Shown here piece by piece: positions 49,033-62,100 of a stretch of 64,000 nucleotides of DNA (within the stretch, counting starts at the first letter, position 1; each line of letters begins with the position of its first letter). A program made the position numbers and the translations under genes. This stretch comes from Botrytis cinerea B05.10 (lineage: Eukaryota; Ascomycota; Leotiomycetes; Helotiales; Sclerotiniaceae). The notes below the pieces were generated by a model. It did no database searches. It saw only the letters and a list, made by a program, of their open reading frames with translations, and was not told the DNA's origin. The stretch lies in the NCBI RefSeq assembly GCF_000143535.2, contig NC_037322.1:496001-560000 (forward strand), given 5' to 3'.

Positions 49033-50864
49033 TCAATCTTTACACAATCTCCCATCCGAAGCCATGGTCATAAGATCACTCCCAACTGATGTATGAGCAT
49101 ACAAAACAAAGTTTGGATCATAAGACAATTTCACCTCCAGCAATTGATCGTAGTTTGCACCATAGTAATCCTCTTTCCATGTTGGATTGTCGAATGTTGC
49201 CTCGTTCATGTAAGATCCACCACCGGGGGTCAAGACTTTAAACTGGTCTTGAAATGCATTCACCTGCGCTTGAATCTGATGTATTGTCTCTCGCGAAGCT
49301 GCTGCTTCAATACCGACGTCAACATTTAGCCAATAGAGAGAATCGCGCCATGCAGGAAGAACGGCGTTAGAGCCTACGTGGTTTCCAACGCGAGCATGTG
49401 TGACATTAGCGGCTATTCCATTGATTCGTAAAGATGTTGCGGGAATTCCAGTCGTGCTGATAATGTCTTTGAAAATGGAAATTAGATCAGTGGCATTGTT
49501 CTGGACGGTCGAGCGGGGGATGAGGCGTCCTCCGATAATATCATTTGTCGTATAAGGTCCATAGGGGAGACTTCCAGTGTAGTGCTCATAGTGATCGTAG
49601 AAGTTTGGCCTGTCACTTGTTTCGTATGCTGCAAATGTTATGTTCAATGCTTCGATCTCTTTTTTGTACGAAGCCAATGCTTCGTCCATTGTCGAGGCAT
49701 CCCCACCCGGCCATGTAGCAAATTCAAGTTCGAATGCATCACTCGTGAAACCCCAAACTGTGGTGAAGCCAGGTATTTGGTCTAGAATTAGGAGGTGCTT
49801 TTGCCAAGCTTCGATTGCAGACCAGTATCTAGCATCGCCAGTATTGTTAATGGTGAATGATCCACCCGCAACTATACCGTCAACGTGAGCTTTTGTAGTC
49901 AGAGAGATCACCACGGCGTATGTGCCTCCGCCGCCGCCGCTAAGTGCCCAGTAAAGGTCTGGATTCTCCTCAGGGGTAGCGATGAGATGACGACCATCAG
50001 CAGTCACAACTTCAAATTCCAATGCATTATCCGCGCTGAGACCGTACGTCGCTCCAAGAGGACCATGGCCACCGCCTTGCACATATCCACCAGCTATGCC
50101 TACAGTTGGGCAGAAGCCACCCACAACTCGCAGACCGTTCTCAGCAGCGATTTCATAAGCTTCATAGAACTGAACTCCAGCTCCAGCTTTGACCGCAGGA
50201 CCAGTGTAATTAGTGCTGGTGTAATTGAGAAACGAAATATCTTTGAGGTTGTGCGTCCATAGTGCAAGGGACCCTTCGCCGTTTGATCTACCAATGTAGT
50301 CATGGCCAGTGTTTTTTATCGTGATTCGGACTTTGTTCTCGGTTGCAAATTTCAAACCGGCAATAACATCATCAGCGCTACTGACGTTAATGGCATAAGA
50401 AGCAATGTTCCCCAAATCGCATGTTGTATTTGTAGAAGTAAAAGGACTGCAAGAATCATTCAGCCAGTATGGTGCCATGACATTGACTGGATCCGTGAAA
50501 CTTTACAACTGAAATTAGCTTAGGTGTTCGAGTGAGATATTTGTCAGTCTTGGGAACGAATTATGACTTACTATGTGAGCGGTTCTGTCCAAGTATTTTT
50601 TATCTCTGCGCATTCGGCCAAATCGTTGTCAGAATTGTGGCAGATTTGAGCCAAGGGCTTTCCGAGAATGAGTTTCCCATTGACAGATTGGTTCAATTGT
50701 TTCCAATCTGCAAGACCAGGCCACTGAAGATCCGTTGGAAGGTAGTGACAGTTACTTCTCGGTTCAAGAGATCCATCAAATTTCTTCGCTGGCGCTGCAA
50801 TCACAGGCGAAAATCCCAATAAGGCTGCAGTCGCGGCCAGAACAAAAGGTGAATATAAAAGCAT
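49033..50864 (-). CDS. Secreted FAD-linked oxidoreductase, berberine-bridge (BBE) type
   Basis: Two exons (50864-50572, 50500-49033) join in phase to 586 residues. A signal peptide (MLLYSPFVLAATAALLGFSP) is followed by the FAD_binding_4 (PCMH) domain. ITIKNTGHDYIGRSNGEGSL carries the His for 8-alpha FAD attachment, and VVGGFCPTVGIAGGYVQGGG carries the Cys for 6-S-cysteinyl attachment, so bicovalent flavinylation is expected. The C-terminal BBE segment includes SYMNEATFDNPTWKEDYYGA and NYDQLLEVKLSYDP. Many N-glycosylation sequons are present. Such enzymes oxidise sugars, alcohols or polyketide and alkaloid intermediates. It is divergent from the SDR gene at 51901 and lies near the PKS, so it may belong to that cluster. 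Confidence 0.92.
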
Positions 50865-51900
50865 TGCGTCCGATCCAGAAAATTGGTGATAGACAAAAGA
50901 AATTGTACCTCACTGAATCATTCGAATCGATGATGATTCACAGGAATGGGAATTTAAGTCTTCCTGCCATCTTTATGATAATTCATTCCTCCTTGCCAAA
51001 CTCTAATCGTCACCGCTTCTACACAAGATTCCGTAAGTTCTGTTATCCATCCTGTGAGCAAATGTCAGCCCTAGGGATACGGACAATGCTAAATCGCGTA
51101 TAGAGATAGAGTTCGACTTGAAGGATCAGGTACCGATCCATATTTCATATTGCTCAATCTTCTTTCGCACCGAGAACGGTTACGAGGTGACAGTATCGTG
51201 CCACTCGCAGTCACTGTCGGCAAAAACCCGTTGAAGGTTTACGTGGAAGAGGATATCGTGTAGAATTAGTCCATCGGGGATCAAATCCTTCCTCCCAAGA
51301 TTCTGTGCAACATCAGGTTAAGTGATTTCGCCGCACGGTATATTTCACATACCTGAAGTGCTTAGACTCTGGGAGAGTTGACAGAGGTATTTCGACAGCC
51401 AATCCGGTCAGGTACTCATGATGCAAGGTGAGCATGAACGCGGCTAATTGCTTACTCTGCATGACTAGCCGATTCGCTAACCCCACAATTATTCCCAGGT
51501 AATCCCCAACCCATGTAACCGAGCGTTTATATGCAACTTGCTGACCTTGCATGAAGCTTATTCCATCGATCCGTACCTGACATTTCCGCTACAATATGAC
51601 CTAATTCGTGGTGTTTGTCATTATTTTCATGAATTGAATTGGTAATGCACATATGGAAATCAAGCACTCAGCACGATGGCAACAGTAATCGAGAGTATGC
51701 AGAGTAATACCACACACACATTTCTCAATCCACCTGCATTTGTAACGTTTTATTGAAAGCTACCATCATGGAAATTTCAGCGATATAAAGATGCTTCTCT
51801 GACTTTTCTAATTGCTATCTGATATCAACAATCAGGTCGACAATAGCTTCTTCTTTAAACTTTGTTTCCTGCACAATAATCAATACAATATCAAGTCATC
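50865..51900. promoter_or_regulatory. Divergent spacer between FAD oxidase and SDR
   Basis: This 1.0-kb shared upstream region has no supported gene. Bases near 51270-51300 contain a tRNA B-box-like string, but no cloverleaf can be drawn. Confidence 0.4.
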
Positions 51901-52840
51901 ATGGCACCAACTATCGTTCTCATTTCCGGCGCCAACAGAGGTATCGGCAAGGGAATACTCGAACTTTATCTTTCCAAGCCAAACCACACTGTTATTGCTG
52001 CAAACCGGGATCCAAACCATCCTTCATCAAAAGCACTAGCTGACTTGCCTAAGGGCGAAGGCTCGTCCCTTGTCCTCGTCAAAGTTGATGCTACAGTCTC
52101 CACAGATGCACTCGAGGCTGTGAAACAATTGGGATCTCAGGGTATTGATCATATTGACATTGTGATTGCGAATGCCGGCGTTTGCTACGCTTGGCCCAAA
52201 GTTTCGGAAGTAAAGGCCGAAGATATTCAAGGCCATTTTGTTCCAAACGTACACGGTTTTGTTTGGTTGTATCAAGCTACACTTCCCTTGTTGAAGAAGT
52301 CCAAACTCGGAAAATTCATTTCTATTGGTTCTTCCGCAGGATATCTCACGGTAAGTCTGCTCCCAAATCTCAATTCACTATCGTGATTACTAGCTAATAA
52401 TGTTCTATCTAGTAATTGACCCTCTTTAACAACAATCACGAGTAACCAAGATGAACAACATGTATTGACATTCTACAGGAACCAATTAGACATGCCAAAT
52501 TCGGCCTACGCACCTTCTAAAGTCGCCGTACATTGGCTTACGAAAGCTATTCATCGTGAAGAGCCAACTCTTATAGCTTTCCCCATTGACCCCGGGTAAT
52601 TTTCATCTCATGGCCCCTTGCCGTGGAGCATTATCTTTGTCTTTGGATTCTGCTAACATGCTATCCAGATGGGTCCAAACCGACCTGGGAAATATCGGTG
52701 CTAACCACTTCGGATTTGATGCAGCTCCTTTAGGAGTCGCAGAATGCGCTGCTGGATTGGACAAGGTCATAGCTGAGAGCACCCGAGAAACCCATGGAGG
52801 AAAGTTCTACAAGTGGGATGGCGAGGTTCTTCCTTGGTAG
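51901..52840 (+). CDS. Short-chain dehydrogenase/reductase, ketoreductase type, possibly frameshifted
   Basis: This NAD(P)-dependent SDR has the cofactor motif LISGANRGIGKGILELYLSK at the N-terminus, then VIANAGV, FISIGSSAG (catalytic Ser), and SAYAPSKVAVHWLTK (catalytic Tyr and Lys). FPIDPGWVQTDLGN follows, as in norsolorinic-acid-ketoreductase-like proteins. Exon 1 is 51901-52350. The next coding part lies about 52480-52598 and the last about 52670-52840. The second intron (GG|GT...AG|ATGG) joins in phase. The first does not: the good donor at 52351 and acceptor at 52478 leave one extra G before AACCAATTAGAC, and no alternative pair gives the expected frame. The gene is therefore either disrupted or contains an assembly indel. 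Confidence 0.8.
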
Positions 52841-53946
52841 AGATAGTTTTCTGGTAGCCACTCCAAAGATATGCTAGATTGAGTTTGGAAGTAAAAACGT
52901 AGACTTCAAACAAATCAGATTGCTGTATTGAAACTCTGTCAGACGAAGCCCAACTACTCAATTCATAGACTGTTGTTGCTGGTATCACGCTCTCTTGAAA
53001 TTGGCCAGACTCTGACAGCGAGACTCTGACTTGCGGGCCATTCCGAGGACAAAATCAATCTTATTCTGAAAGTTGATTTACAAATTCCAGAAATGTCATA
53101 TGCTTCGCTCATTTTTTACAAGTCGGCGAGGACTCTATTATGCATTCAAAATCAGCTCTCGATCTCAGTGACCCTGAGAAGTTAGCGTCAATCCCCTCTC
53201 ACCTGCCAGCTAAGAGCAAACATAATCCCGAGACATGTCTTTGAGACCCGCCAGGACTTAATGCTCCACATATATCACTCATTTTAGGGGAGAATGTCAA
53301 CATTTCCATCTCGTCAATTACTACTCTAAAGGCGCAACTGTGTGAAGAAAATTAAAAGGACATATGTAAGGACACATAAAGAGTCACAAAATCAGCAAGA
53401 ACTAAAGTAGGACGCATTTCCTATCACCATGTCATCACAAGAAATGACAACGTATTTACTTGCACAGTAGCTAGTGTAGTTCAAACCATTTTTGTGAGAT
53501 CAATTAATGAAGATGTTCAAATCTCGTTCCGTTAGCAGGGTGTCCAATAGTCTGTACTGCAATTTAACAATGGAGATTAACATTGTCAAATCTTCAAACC
53601 AATTAGAACATTCAAATTATTTGAGATATTGGAACATTGCACCATTTTCAGATTTCTAATTGCTTTTGGACATTCAAATCCTTATATTGTTGGACTGCAG
53701 TCCCGACTATTGAATACTCTGTCCCGCTAGATCCTTTCTGAAAATTATGTTATTCGAATTTTTATGAATACCCTGAATATTGTATGCAAACATATAACCC
53801 ATATTTCGAAGACGTCGATTCTACTTTTGTGGATGGAGTTCATTCTAATTCGTCCCAAAAAACCCATCCAATCTGCCCTCAAACCCCATTTTCCCTCTGA
53901 AGTTCAGTAATCATTCTCCCCCCTCCCAGGATAACTGGGAAACTTT
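52841..53946. other. Spacer between SDR and P450
   Basis: This is 1.1 kb of AT-rich DNA between two converging genes. No gene was identified. Confidence 0.5.
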
Positions 53947-56034
53947 CTAATTTCTTATCTTGACGCGTAAACCTGGACTACCTTTGGCAGGAAAAGGTAT
54001 AATATAATCGTGATTTAAATCAATGTCCCTTTCACGGATTGTGTCAAACAATTCCAGCGTTGGCCCGTCTTGTCCGCGATAAATGTCATACTTTTGAATG
54101 ATAGCCGCAAGGACCAGGGACATTTCGAGGCGTGCAAAGTTCATCCTATTTTTCACACACATTTTAGTTAACTATACCGAAGAATATTCCATGAATTTTG
54201 ACATACCCAATGCAATTCCTCGTACCTCGGGCAAAACCAATAAAGGCTTTGTCGAGTCTTGGATCGTCAATCCACCTTTGTGGGCGGAACTCATATGGAT
54301 CCTCAAAAACATCGGGATTCATGTGTGCAATTTGGGCAGTCATATTCGTCGAAGTACCGGCTGGAATGATATACTCCTTGTCATTTTTCTTGTCATGGTA
54401 CAAAGTCGGAGTTTTGGGGGAGACTCGCGGCAGGCGTGAGACAACGCCAGGGTGAATGCGAATTATCTCTTGAATCACAGCGTTCAGGTACGGTAGGTTC
54501 TCGACCTCAGAGAAAGATGGAAGGCTATCTGGATTTGGAATAGCTGAAAGTACCTCTGCCTTCACTTTTTCAAATTCCTTGGGATTGGCAAGTAGTTGAA
54601 AGAGAGCAGATTGAAGCGTGTAGGCTGTGTTGATGTTAAATCGAGTCAAAAATACCATAGATTCTCTCATGACTGATATCTAACACATACCTGTTGTACC
54701 TTCTCCAGCAAATACAACCAACTGTGCTTCATGGGCTAGCCTAAGATTGGTCTTTTCCTCATCAGGAAGTTTACTACTCAGCACGCCTTCAAAAATTGTG
54801 GTCTTGATTTTTTCAGGGTTCGGAGAATTTCTAACTTCATCGACACGCTCTATCCACATCTAATATACTTGAGGTTAGTATGCTAGAATGCTTCCAATTA
54901 TTGGGTAACTAACCGCTGCTTTATCCCACATTTCGGTTAGAGATGGAATAAAAGTCTTAATCGCCCAAGGTGGTGACGATGCTAGCAATGTACCAACCCA
55001 AGGAAAGTGACAGAAGGTATGGTTGAGTTTGAAGAAAACGTCTGTAGATTCCATATAAGGCATGGAAAAATCTTCTTTTTCTAGGAAATGGAAAGATTCC
55101 CCAAAAGCATACTGAGTAATGAGATCGCTGGTACAAGCCCGGAACACGAAATGCATAGGCAAGACTTTCTCCGTTGTTCCCGCTACTTGCATTCTAGATA
55201 GAAGCGTATTAATGTGTTCTTTCATGACAGGCTCTAGTCTGCGAATACTAGCATTTGAAAAGAAATTGGTGATTGTGTTGCGTCTTTTGCGGTGCATATC
55301 ATGGTCGATGGTTGCAACGATAGAGTTTTGAGCTGTAATGAAACACACAATAGTCAGCTTGGGAAGTGGATATAAGACTTTGAGGGAAGTAGGTAGAATT
55401 CTTTTAATTCTTACTTCCTGTTCTTCTACCAGTGAAGAAAAATTTGTTGGTCTGTCTCCCAGGTCCAGGAAAGACAGAATCGATGAAATCAGGGTCGTTC
55501 AAGTGGACCTCATAAGGATTGATGCGCACAATAGGGCCTGAGATTTCCAAATAAGTGAATTAGAACGTGAAAGGCGTGGGAAACATACCATATTTCTTAT
55601 GCATCTCGTTGATCTTGCGGTAATATGTCCCACCAAGCCAAATGTCGTAATAAATTTCATACCAAAATGTCACAGCTGCAACAGAGAAGACCGACGCGTT
55701 AGTTTAAACAATTGTCAAATATTCTGGAGAGTCTTACCTGCTATCTTCGGTCCTGGTATCTTGGCAATGGGAGATAATGTTACTTCAAGAAAACTGTCAA
55801 CATGATAATTCAATAAAATCTGCCAGGTACGAGCTACATACATCGGTATGCTACAAGACCAATACCATAGATGAGCCATAGTGAAATAATGAGATAAAGA
55901 GGTGTCAGGATCAAATAGTTCTGCCTGTTCCATAGATTCAAGTCAAACCAAGCTTTTGATCCGGAATCATCTGCGGAGGTGCGCAGAAAGTCGCCGACAC
56001 TTGAAACGATGTCGGGGAGCTTGATTTCACCCAT
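53947..56034 (-). CDS. Cytochrome P450 monooxygenase
   Basis: This is a membrane-anchored P450 of the endoplasmic reticulum. Eight exons can be traced from ATG 56034 to a TAG at 53947. An N-terminal hydrophobic anchor (NYLILTPLYLIISLWLIYGI) is followed by the proline hinge SPIAKIPGPKIAG. Other motifs are TFWYEIYYDIWLGG, DHDMHRKRRNTITNFFS (helix C W/HxxR area), and the I-helix oxygen-binding motif FAGEGTTAYT. The ExxR motif is EIIRIHP (E-I-I-R), then FRPQRWIDDP, and the haem loop FARGTRNCIGMN with its Cys ligand. Intron 1 is the weakest: a phase-correct join needs a GTAGCT donor near 55837. All catalytic motifs are intact. Its position between the SDR and a polyketide synthase argues for a tailoring oxidation in that pathway. 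Confidence 0.9.
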
Positions 56035-56880
56035 TTTGATAGTATCTGGTTGTATGTAGATGAAGATTGAGGGTTTCACATAATTTAATATTTAAAAGCT
56101 TGATGGGAGGAAAATTCAGATAGAAGCTGGTATTAAATGTCACCACTTTTTGAGTTCATTAGCAATCTTGCAGCGTTACCTCAACAGCTGAAATTTTATG
56201 CTGATCCTTGACTGCTTCTTGAAGTATTAGCACGCGACTTATATCAATCTATGCATTGTAAGATGTATTGAAGGTTACATTGCAGATTTTAGTTGTAACT
56301 TTCGTGTTCACTAGAATGCTAGTGAAGCTCATCTCATTTGCCGCCTGGGTGAAATGCGGCATTTGGGCAATCACCAGATTCAGAATAAACTACCGGACAT
56401 GCAGCTTGTCGCTTAAACCTGGACTGGTTATAGCTTGGCAAAGGATCGAATGCCCGCAATCCAACGGATTCTTATCTAGATGTCTTCGATCATAATCAAA
56501 AGTGACACCATCACAAATAAGATTTCCGATAGTCCGTAATGTAGTCTGATGGAAAAACACTCTAGAATTTTGGATCCAACTAGAACAATGAATTACTCAC
56601 AAGGATTGGCGTGGCTTTGGTGTTGAATTACTTCTGAAAATTCATGGCTTCATCCAACCTGATAGTCTGGCTTATGGACGCTTTAGCTGCACTCATAGGA
56701 TACTCTAGTACAATTTCCTCTATAGCTAGATATTCAAAAACAATACAATACGTCAAGTAGAATGATATTACTTTGGTTTCTCTGAAAGTACGGCTAAGAA
56801 ATACTGTATTCCAACCAACTCCTCTGTTTACAAACTATTTGACTCCAGACGCACGCACAAAGTAAAAATGCGTTCATGCC
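56035..56880. promoter_or_regulatory. Spacer upstream of the P450
   Basis: This 850-bp region contains the P450 promoter and the 3' flank of the hydrolase. No gene was recognised. Confidence 0.45.
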
Positions 56881-57921
56881 TTATGCTTCCAACTCACTAG
56901 CTGTCTTGATGAATTCGGTCATTGTACTCAAAATTTCCTCGGACTTATCTCCACTGAGAACAGTCAAATGTCCTTTTCCTTTCGCTACATACAGGGTTTT
57001 TGGACCTGGTAAGAGCCCGAAAGCTTCAATCTGTTCTTCAGGAGACGAAATATCGTCTAATTCGGGCACAATCATTAGGGCTGACGCTTGAACCATGTCG
57101 AGTAGTACCTTGGGACGAAACATAAAAAGCTTCTGGTATGTCTGTAGTGTGATACGATCGCGGAAATTTGGGGCACCGTGATCAATGACTGCGGACATGA
57201 AGCTGTATGCTTCCATTCCACCCGGCCCTCCCGACCCCCCAAATCCCATTGGATTTTCCCCTTTGCTATTAAATGGAGGCAATGTAAATGCTTCATTACC
57301 TCGCAATTGTGACTGTCGATCTCTGATGAGTTGTGCAAAAGCCTTTTCTCGCTTTTCTGGCTGAAAAAAGCTAAAAAGGGGACACACCATCACGAGTGTC
57401 TTGATTCGTCTGTCCACAGCTGCTGTGCAAGCGCTTACTGTAGCTCCAAAGGACATGCCCCAAAGTATGATTCGACGCGAGTCAACGTTTGGCAATGATG
57501 AGATATGTGTTACAATGTCTAGACAATAAATCATGAGCCAGGAACTGTTCGGCCAAACCTTCCTTGCAATTGAGAAGTACTCTACTAACCTGATAGATCT
57601 TCAGCTTGCTGTAGTGGGCTGATCTGGTTTCTGGGAAGCCCATCACTGTCTCCGATACTTCGAGGATCATAAATCAATGCGTTATAGCCTAGACTCTGGA
57701 ATCTTCGAGCTATCTCTGGCAGGAGCATTTCTTTGACACAGTTGAACTAAGCTGCTGTTAGTAGCAAGAACAGACACAAATTATTGAATGCTAATTCGCA
57801 AAGCACTTACTCCATGTGTCATGATAATGGCAGGTGCTTTCACCTCCGTAGGGTGTAGCAATCCTCGGATGGTAATGCCATCTATTGTCTTGTATTCAAC
57901 TTTGACCGCGGGCAGAGCCAT
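56881..57921 (-). CDS. Alpha/beta hydrolase, polyketide-cluster (FrsA/dienelactone-hydrolase-like) type
   Basis: Three exons (57921-57811, 57746-57590, 57518-56881) join in phase to 301 residues. The fold is an alpha/beta hydrolase: APAIIMTHG with the oxyanion segment interrupted by intron 1, then YNALIYDPRSIGDSDG. The nucleophile elbow is GMSFGA, the likely acid is Asp in IVPELDDISS, and the His lies in AKGKGHLTVL. The segment GFGGSGGPGGMEAYSFMSA is a Gly-rich insertion often seen in fungal members of this family that sit beside polyketide synthases, where they release, trim or transfer the polyketide chain. The exact reaction here is unknown. It is divergent from the PKS at 59168. Confidence 0.87.
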
Positions 57922-59167
57922 ATCTCAACAAGTATCTACTGAGAAGTTACAACGCTGACTTGATTGGAAGACGTAGGATTTTCTAATGCGATAGATTTGA
58001 ATGAAGTGACAGAGAAGGCAGTAAGTTTATGATGAGGGAATATAGCAAGTGGAGGATAACCAAAAAGAGGATCATGTATGGGGGACAGGCCTTGAACATC
58101 CATCTAAGAGAAGTCCATGAAAAGAAGTTAAAGGCCCATTTTTCTGCAGTGATACTAATCCCTACAGAGTGGAAGATATCCATGGAAACATAGCCAGACA
58201 ATGTGCTTCCTACTCTTCTTTGCTCTACTGCAAAAAGAAGGGGCTCTTCTTTACGTCTTACCTCGTACAGCCCACTCTCATGATTCCTGTCTCATTGTAT
58301 TCGTGTGCTCAACCTATCGAGGACAACTTTAATTCTTCAACCGAAAAGATGCCTAAATATGCTGCAGCTTTTATCAGGATTCAAGCAATAGCAACGTCGA
58401 CCGGCCTTTTCCAATCTCCGAAAAAGCAAGTAGCGCCCGTTTCAGAGATGATGCGATGAGGTTGAAGATGTGACGTGATCGTCCAACGGTTTCTTCAACT
58501 TGTCCTTCACGATCCAGGGTGTCTTACATGCAGTTCTAGGGCTTACTATGAAAATAGAGGGGTGTGAATCCTTTGGTTCGCTAAATTACTATGTAGCCAA
58601 TAAGCGTACCGCGGGGCCTAAGTCGTTTTGCTGAAGATAAGTTTGTAGTCAATGTAGGGACTGGAATAGTGGACATTATTAGATCGCAGAAAAGATGGGT
58701 CTGGGTAAACAACGGGGGGTCGTAAGCGACCTGTGCTTGCAGTTTCCTGTATGCAAGGTCATCACGGATAGACTCAAGCGAACACGTGCCTGATATGACA
58801 ATTGTTGATCTGCATTGTAATGTTAGGAGAAAGTTTAAAAGCACGACTTCTTGTGATTAATGTATTGCCTGAAAATTGGAGCCAAAATCTAAAAATCAGT
58901 GGGAACGTGGAGATATTGCCTGAAGCCTACGATGTACGAGGATAAGGAATATTCGTCATATGGCGAGACTTCAAATCTGGATGTTCTGAGTTTTGAGGAG
59001 TATAGTGATTAGAATTGAAGACGAAGGATCACCAGAGTACGCGCGGTATTCACCTGATTCTTTTTCATATAAGGCGGTATGGTATCAGAACAATCAACTC
59101 ACGACCAACTCCCTTCTTAAACTATTCCTATCAATCAATATTCAATAAGAATCACTTCGATTTTACA
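57922..59167. promoter_or_regulatory. Bidirectional promoter between hydrolase and polyketide synthase
   Basis: This 1.25-kb spacer separates two divergent biosynthetic genes. Small frames at 58169-58459 and 58581-58844 are unassigned. A TATA-like TCATATAAGG occurs about 100 bp before the PKS start (near 59065). No cluster-specific regulator site can be named. Confidence 0.5.
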
Positions 59168-62100
59168 ATGTCTCACCATTCTCAAGAGCCAGTTGCCATC
59201 ATTGGCTTTGCATGCCGCCTCCCAGGAGGTAACACTACACCAAAGAAACTCTGGGAGTTTCTCGAGAGAGGAGACATTGCCTCGAACAAAGTGCCCAAAT
59301 CAAGATTTAACATTGAGGGACATTGGGATGGATCTCAAAAGCCACGCACCATGCGACCATGCGGTGGCATGTTTCTCGAAGATATCGATCCAGCGGACTT
59401 TGATGCTTCATTTTTTGAAATTTCGCGAAGCGAGGCCATTTCAATGGATCCAAACCAGCGCCAGATGCTTGAAGTTGTCTTTGAAGGACTCGAAAATGCT
59501 GGAATACCGCTAGAAAGTCTTGATGGGGCACCTGTCGGGTGTTTCGTTGGTTCATATGCATCAGGTAAGTAAGCTTGTACTTGGGCTGCTGTCCACGTGA
59601 AATGAAAATACTAAACGATTCAGATTATGGCGATATGCAAAATAGAGACCCGGAAGATAGGCCAGCAAGCATTACTGTCGGAGTTGGGCGCGCTATTATG
59701 GCTAACAGACTAAGTCATTTTTTAAATATCAAGGGACCGAGGTAAGAATTTGAACTCGTATTGTACTGTATCCTTGAGGCTGACACTTTACGTCTATCAG
59801 CATGACTATCGACACCGCTTGCTCTGGTAGTCTTGTGGGTCTTGATGTAGCTTGCCGATATCTACAGTCTCGAGAGATCGATTCGGCTATTATCGCAACC
59901 AGTAATCTTTATCTGAATCCCGAGCATGTCATGGATCTCGGAGCGGTTGGAAATGCACATTCGCCTACTGGGCTATGTCATACATTCGATATCGACGCTG
60001 ATGGATACGTAAAAGCCGAAGCCGTGAGCAGTATCATCGTCAAGAGACTCTCCGATGCTATTCGCGATAGGGACCCCATTAGAGCTGTGATTCGAGGTTC
60101 TGCTACCAACAGCGACGGAAGAACACCGGGTATTGCTAGTCCTAGCGCCGAAGCTCAGTCTGCTGCTATTAGAGCAGCCTATGCCAATGCAGGCATTACC
60201 AATTTGAATGATACAGCATATCTCGAATGCCACGGTACCGGAACCCAGGTATGATTGATCCCAGAGTGTAAAAAATACGGTTTTATTGATGCCGTTTATA
60301 CAGGCCGGTGATCCCACTGAAGTGAAGGGCGCCGCTTCCGCATTCTCTGGGACTCGCTCAGCAGATAAACCTCTCATCATTGGCTCGGTAAGTGACCTGT
60401 CAAGCCCTTTTACGGCGTTGTTAATCATAAGCGTTCACTGAATTATCTCCAAGATCAAAAGTAACCTGGGACATGCTGAGCCATCAGCGGGTATATCAGG
60501 AATTTTGAAAGCTGTTATGGCCATTGAAAATGGAATCATCCCAGGGAATCCAACTTTTCTAAAACCTAGTCCAAAAAGTAAGCACAGCCCAAACGTGGTA
60601 TTCATTGCAAATTTCCATCACTAACAATAATGTCGATATAGTTGATTTTGCTGGTCTTAAAGTGAAGGCTACTCGCACTGCAATCCCATGGCCTGAAAGT
60701 TCTATCCGCCGAGCAAGTGTCAATTCCTTTGGATATGGAGGCTCCAATGCACATGTGATCCTGGAACAGCCCAAATTTCCAGATGGCCCTCATCACATCA
60801 CTTCATACCTGTCTGTAGCCGATGAGCTTACTTTGGATGAAGATGACTCAGACCATCCGTATACACTCGTTCTCTCGGCAAATGATAATGTTTCGCTTAA
60901 AGCTAATATCAAGGCATTGAGCAACCACTTGATCAACCCTCGCGTCAAGGTCAACCTCGAGGATCTCGCGTATACGCTCTCGGAGAGGAGAACAAAGTTA
61001 TGGCACCGGGCTTATATTACAACACGAAGCACAGAAATTGACGAGAACGATTTTGTTGTTGGAAAAAAGAATCCAGAAGCCCTGAGAATCGGTTTCGTAT
61101 TCACTGGTCAGGGTGCCCAGTGGCCTCAAATGGGGAAGGACTTGCTGCAATTCTTTCCATGGACAAGAAATATACTCAACAACCTTGATGATGCTTTACA
61201 GAGTCTTCCACAGCCTCCAAACTGGTTATTGATACATGAATTAACTAAGGTTCGCAGTGCTGAGCACTTCCGTCAACCAGAATTTTCACAACCTCTTGTC
61301 ACAGCACTTCAACTATGCATTATCGATGTCCTTCGGAAGTGGGGTATCAAACCTCAAAGCGTGGTTGGTCACTCATCTGGAGAGATTGCGGCCGCATATG
61401 CAGCAGGCTTTCTCGACCAAGCCACTGCAATCAAAGTAGCCTATTACAGAGGTCGGGCTGCTGTCAATCGAAAGAACGAAGTGGAAAGCGATGTTGGTAT
61501 GCTAGCAGTAGGTCTAGGAACAGAAGCTCTGTTCCCATTCTTAGAGAAGTACGCCGGGAGAGCTTGGATCGCCTGTTTCAACAGTCCTAGCAGTTTGACT
61601 GTCTCCGGAAAACGTGAGGCGCTCGAAAAGCTGGCCGAGGAATTGAAAGCAAACGGCCATTTTGCTAGACTTCTCCAAGTCGACCTTGCCTACCACTCTG
61701 AACTTATGGAGGTGATCGGTGAAGAGTATGAGAAGCTTCTGAAATCTGGCTTCGCTTCCCTTGGTGGATCATCAGATGTATCGATGTTTTCTTCAGTCAC
61801 TGGGTTGAAGAAGGCTACTACTACAGACGCTTTGTATTGGAAAACAAACATGGTATCACCGGTACGATTTGATAAGGCTCTCAATGAGATGCTTTCGGAC
61901 GAGAAAGCTCCAAACTACTTGATCGAAATTGGTCCATCGGGGGCGCTTGCTGGTCCTATCTCCCAGATTTTGAAATCACTACCTAACAGTGGCGGCATTT
62001 CTTACAGTCCTTCATGGTCTCGAGGTCAAAATGCGGGTAAAGCTATTTTCGATCTGGCAGGTCGTCTATTCGTCGCGGGTCACGATATTAGTTTGAGAAG

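Noticed and set aside
51180..51310. tRNA-like B box (GGGGATCAAATCC)
   Set aside because: No matching A box, acceptor stem or anticodon arm could be drawn.
58169..58844. Small frames in the hydrolase-PKS promoter
   Set aside because: They have no domain, overlap on opposite strands, and fit background frames in a promoter.
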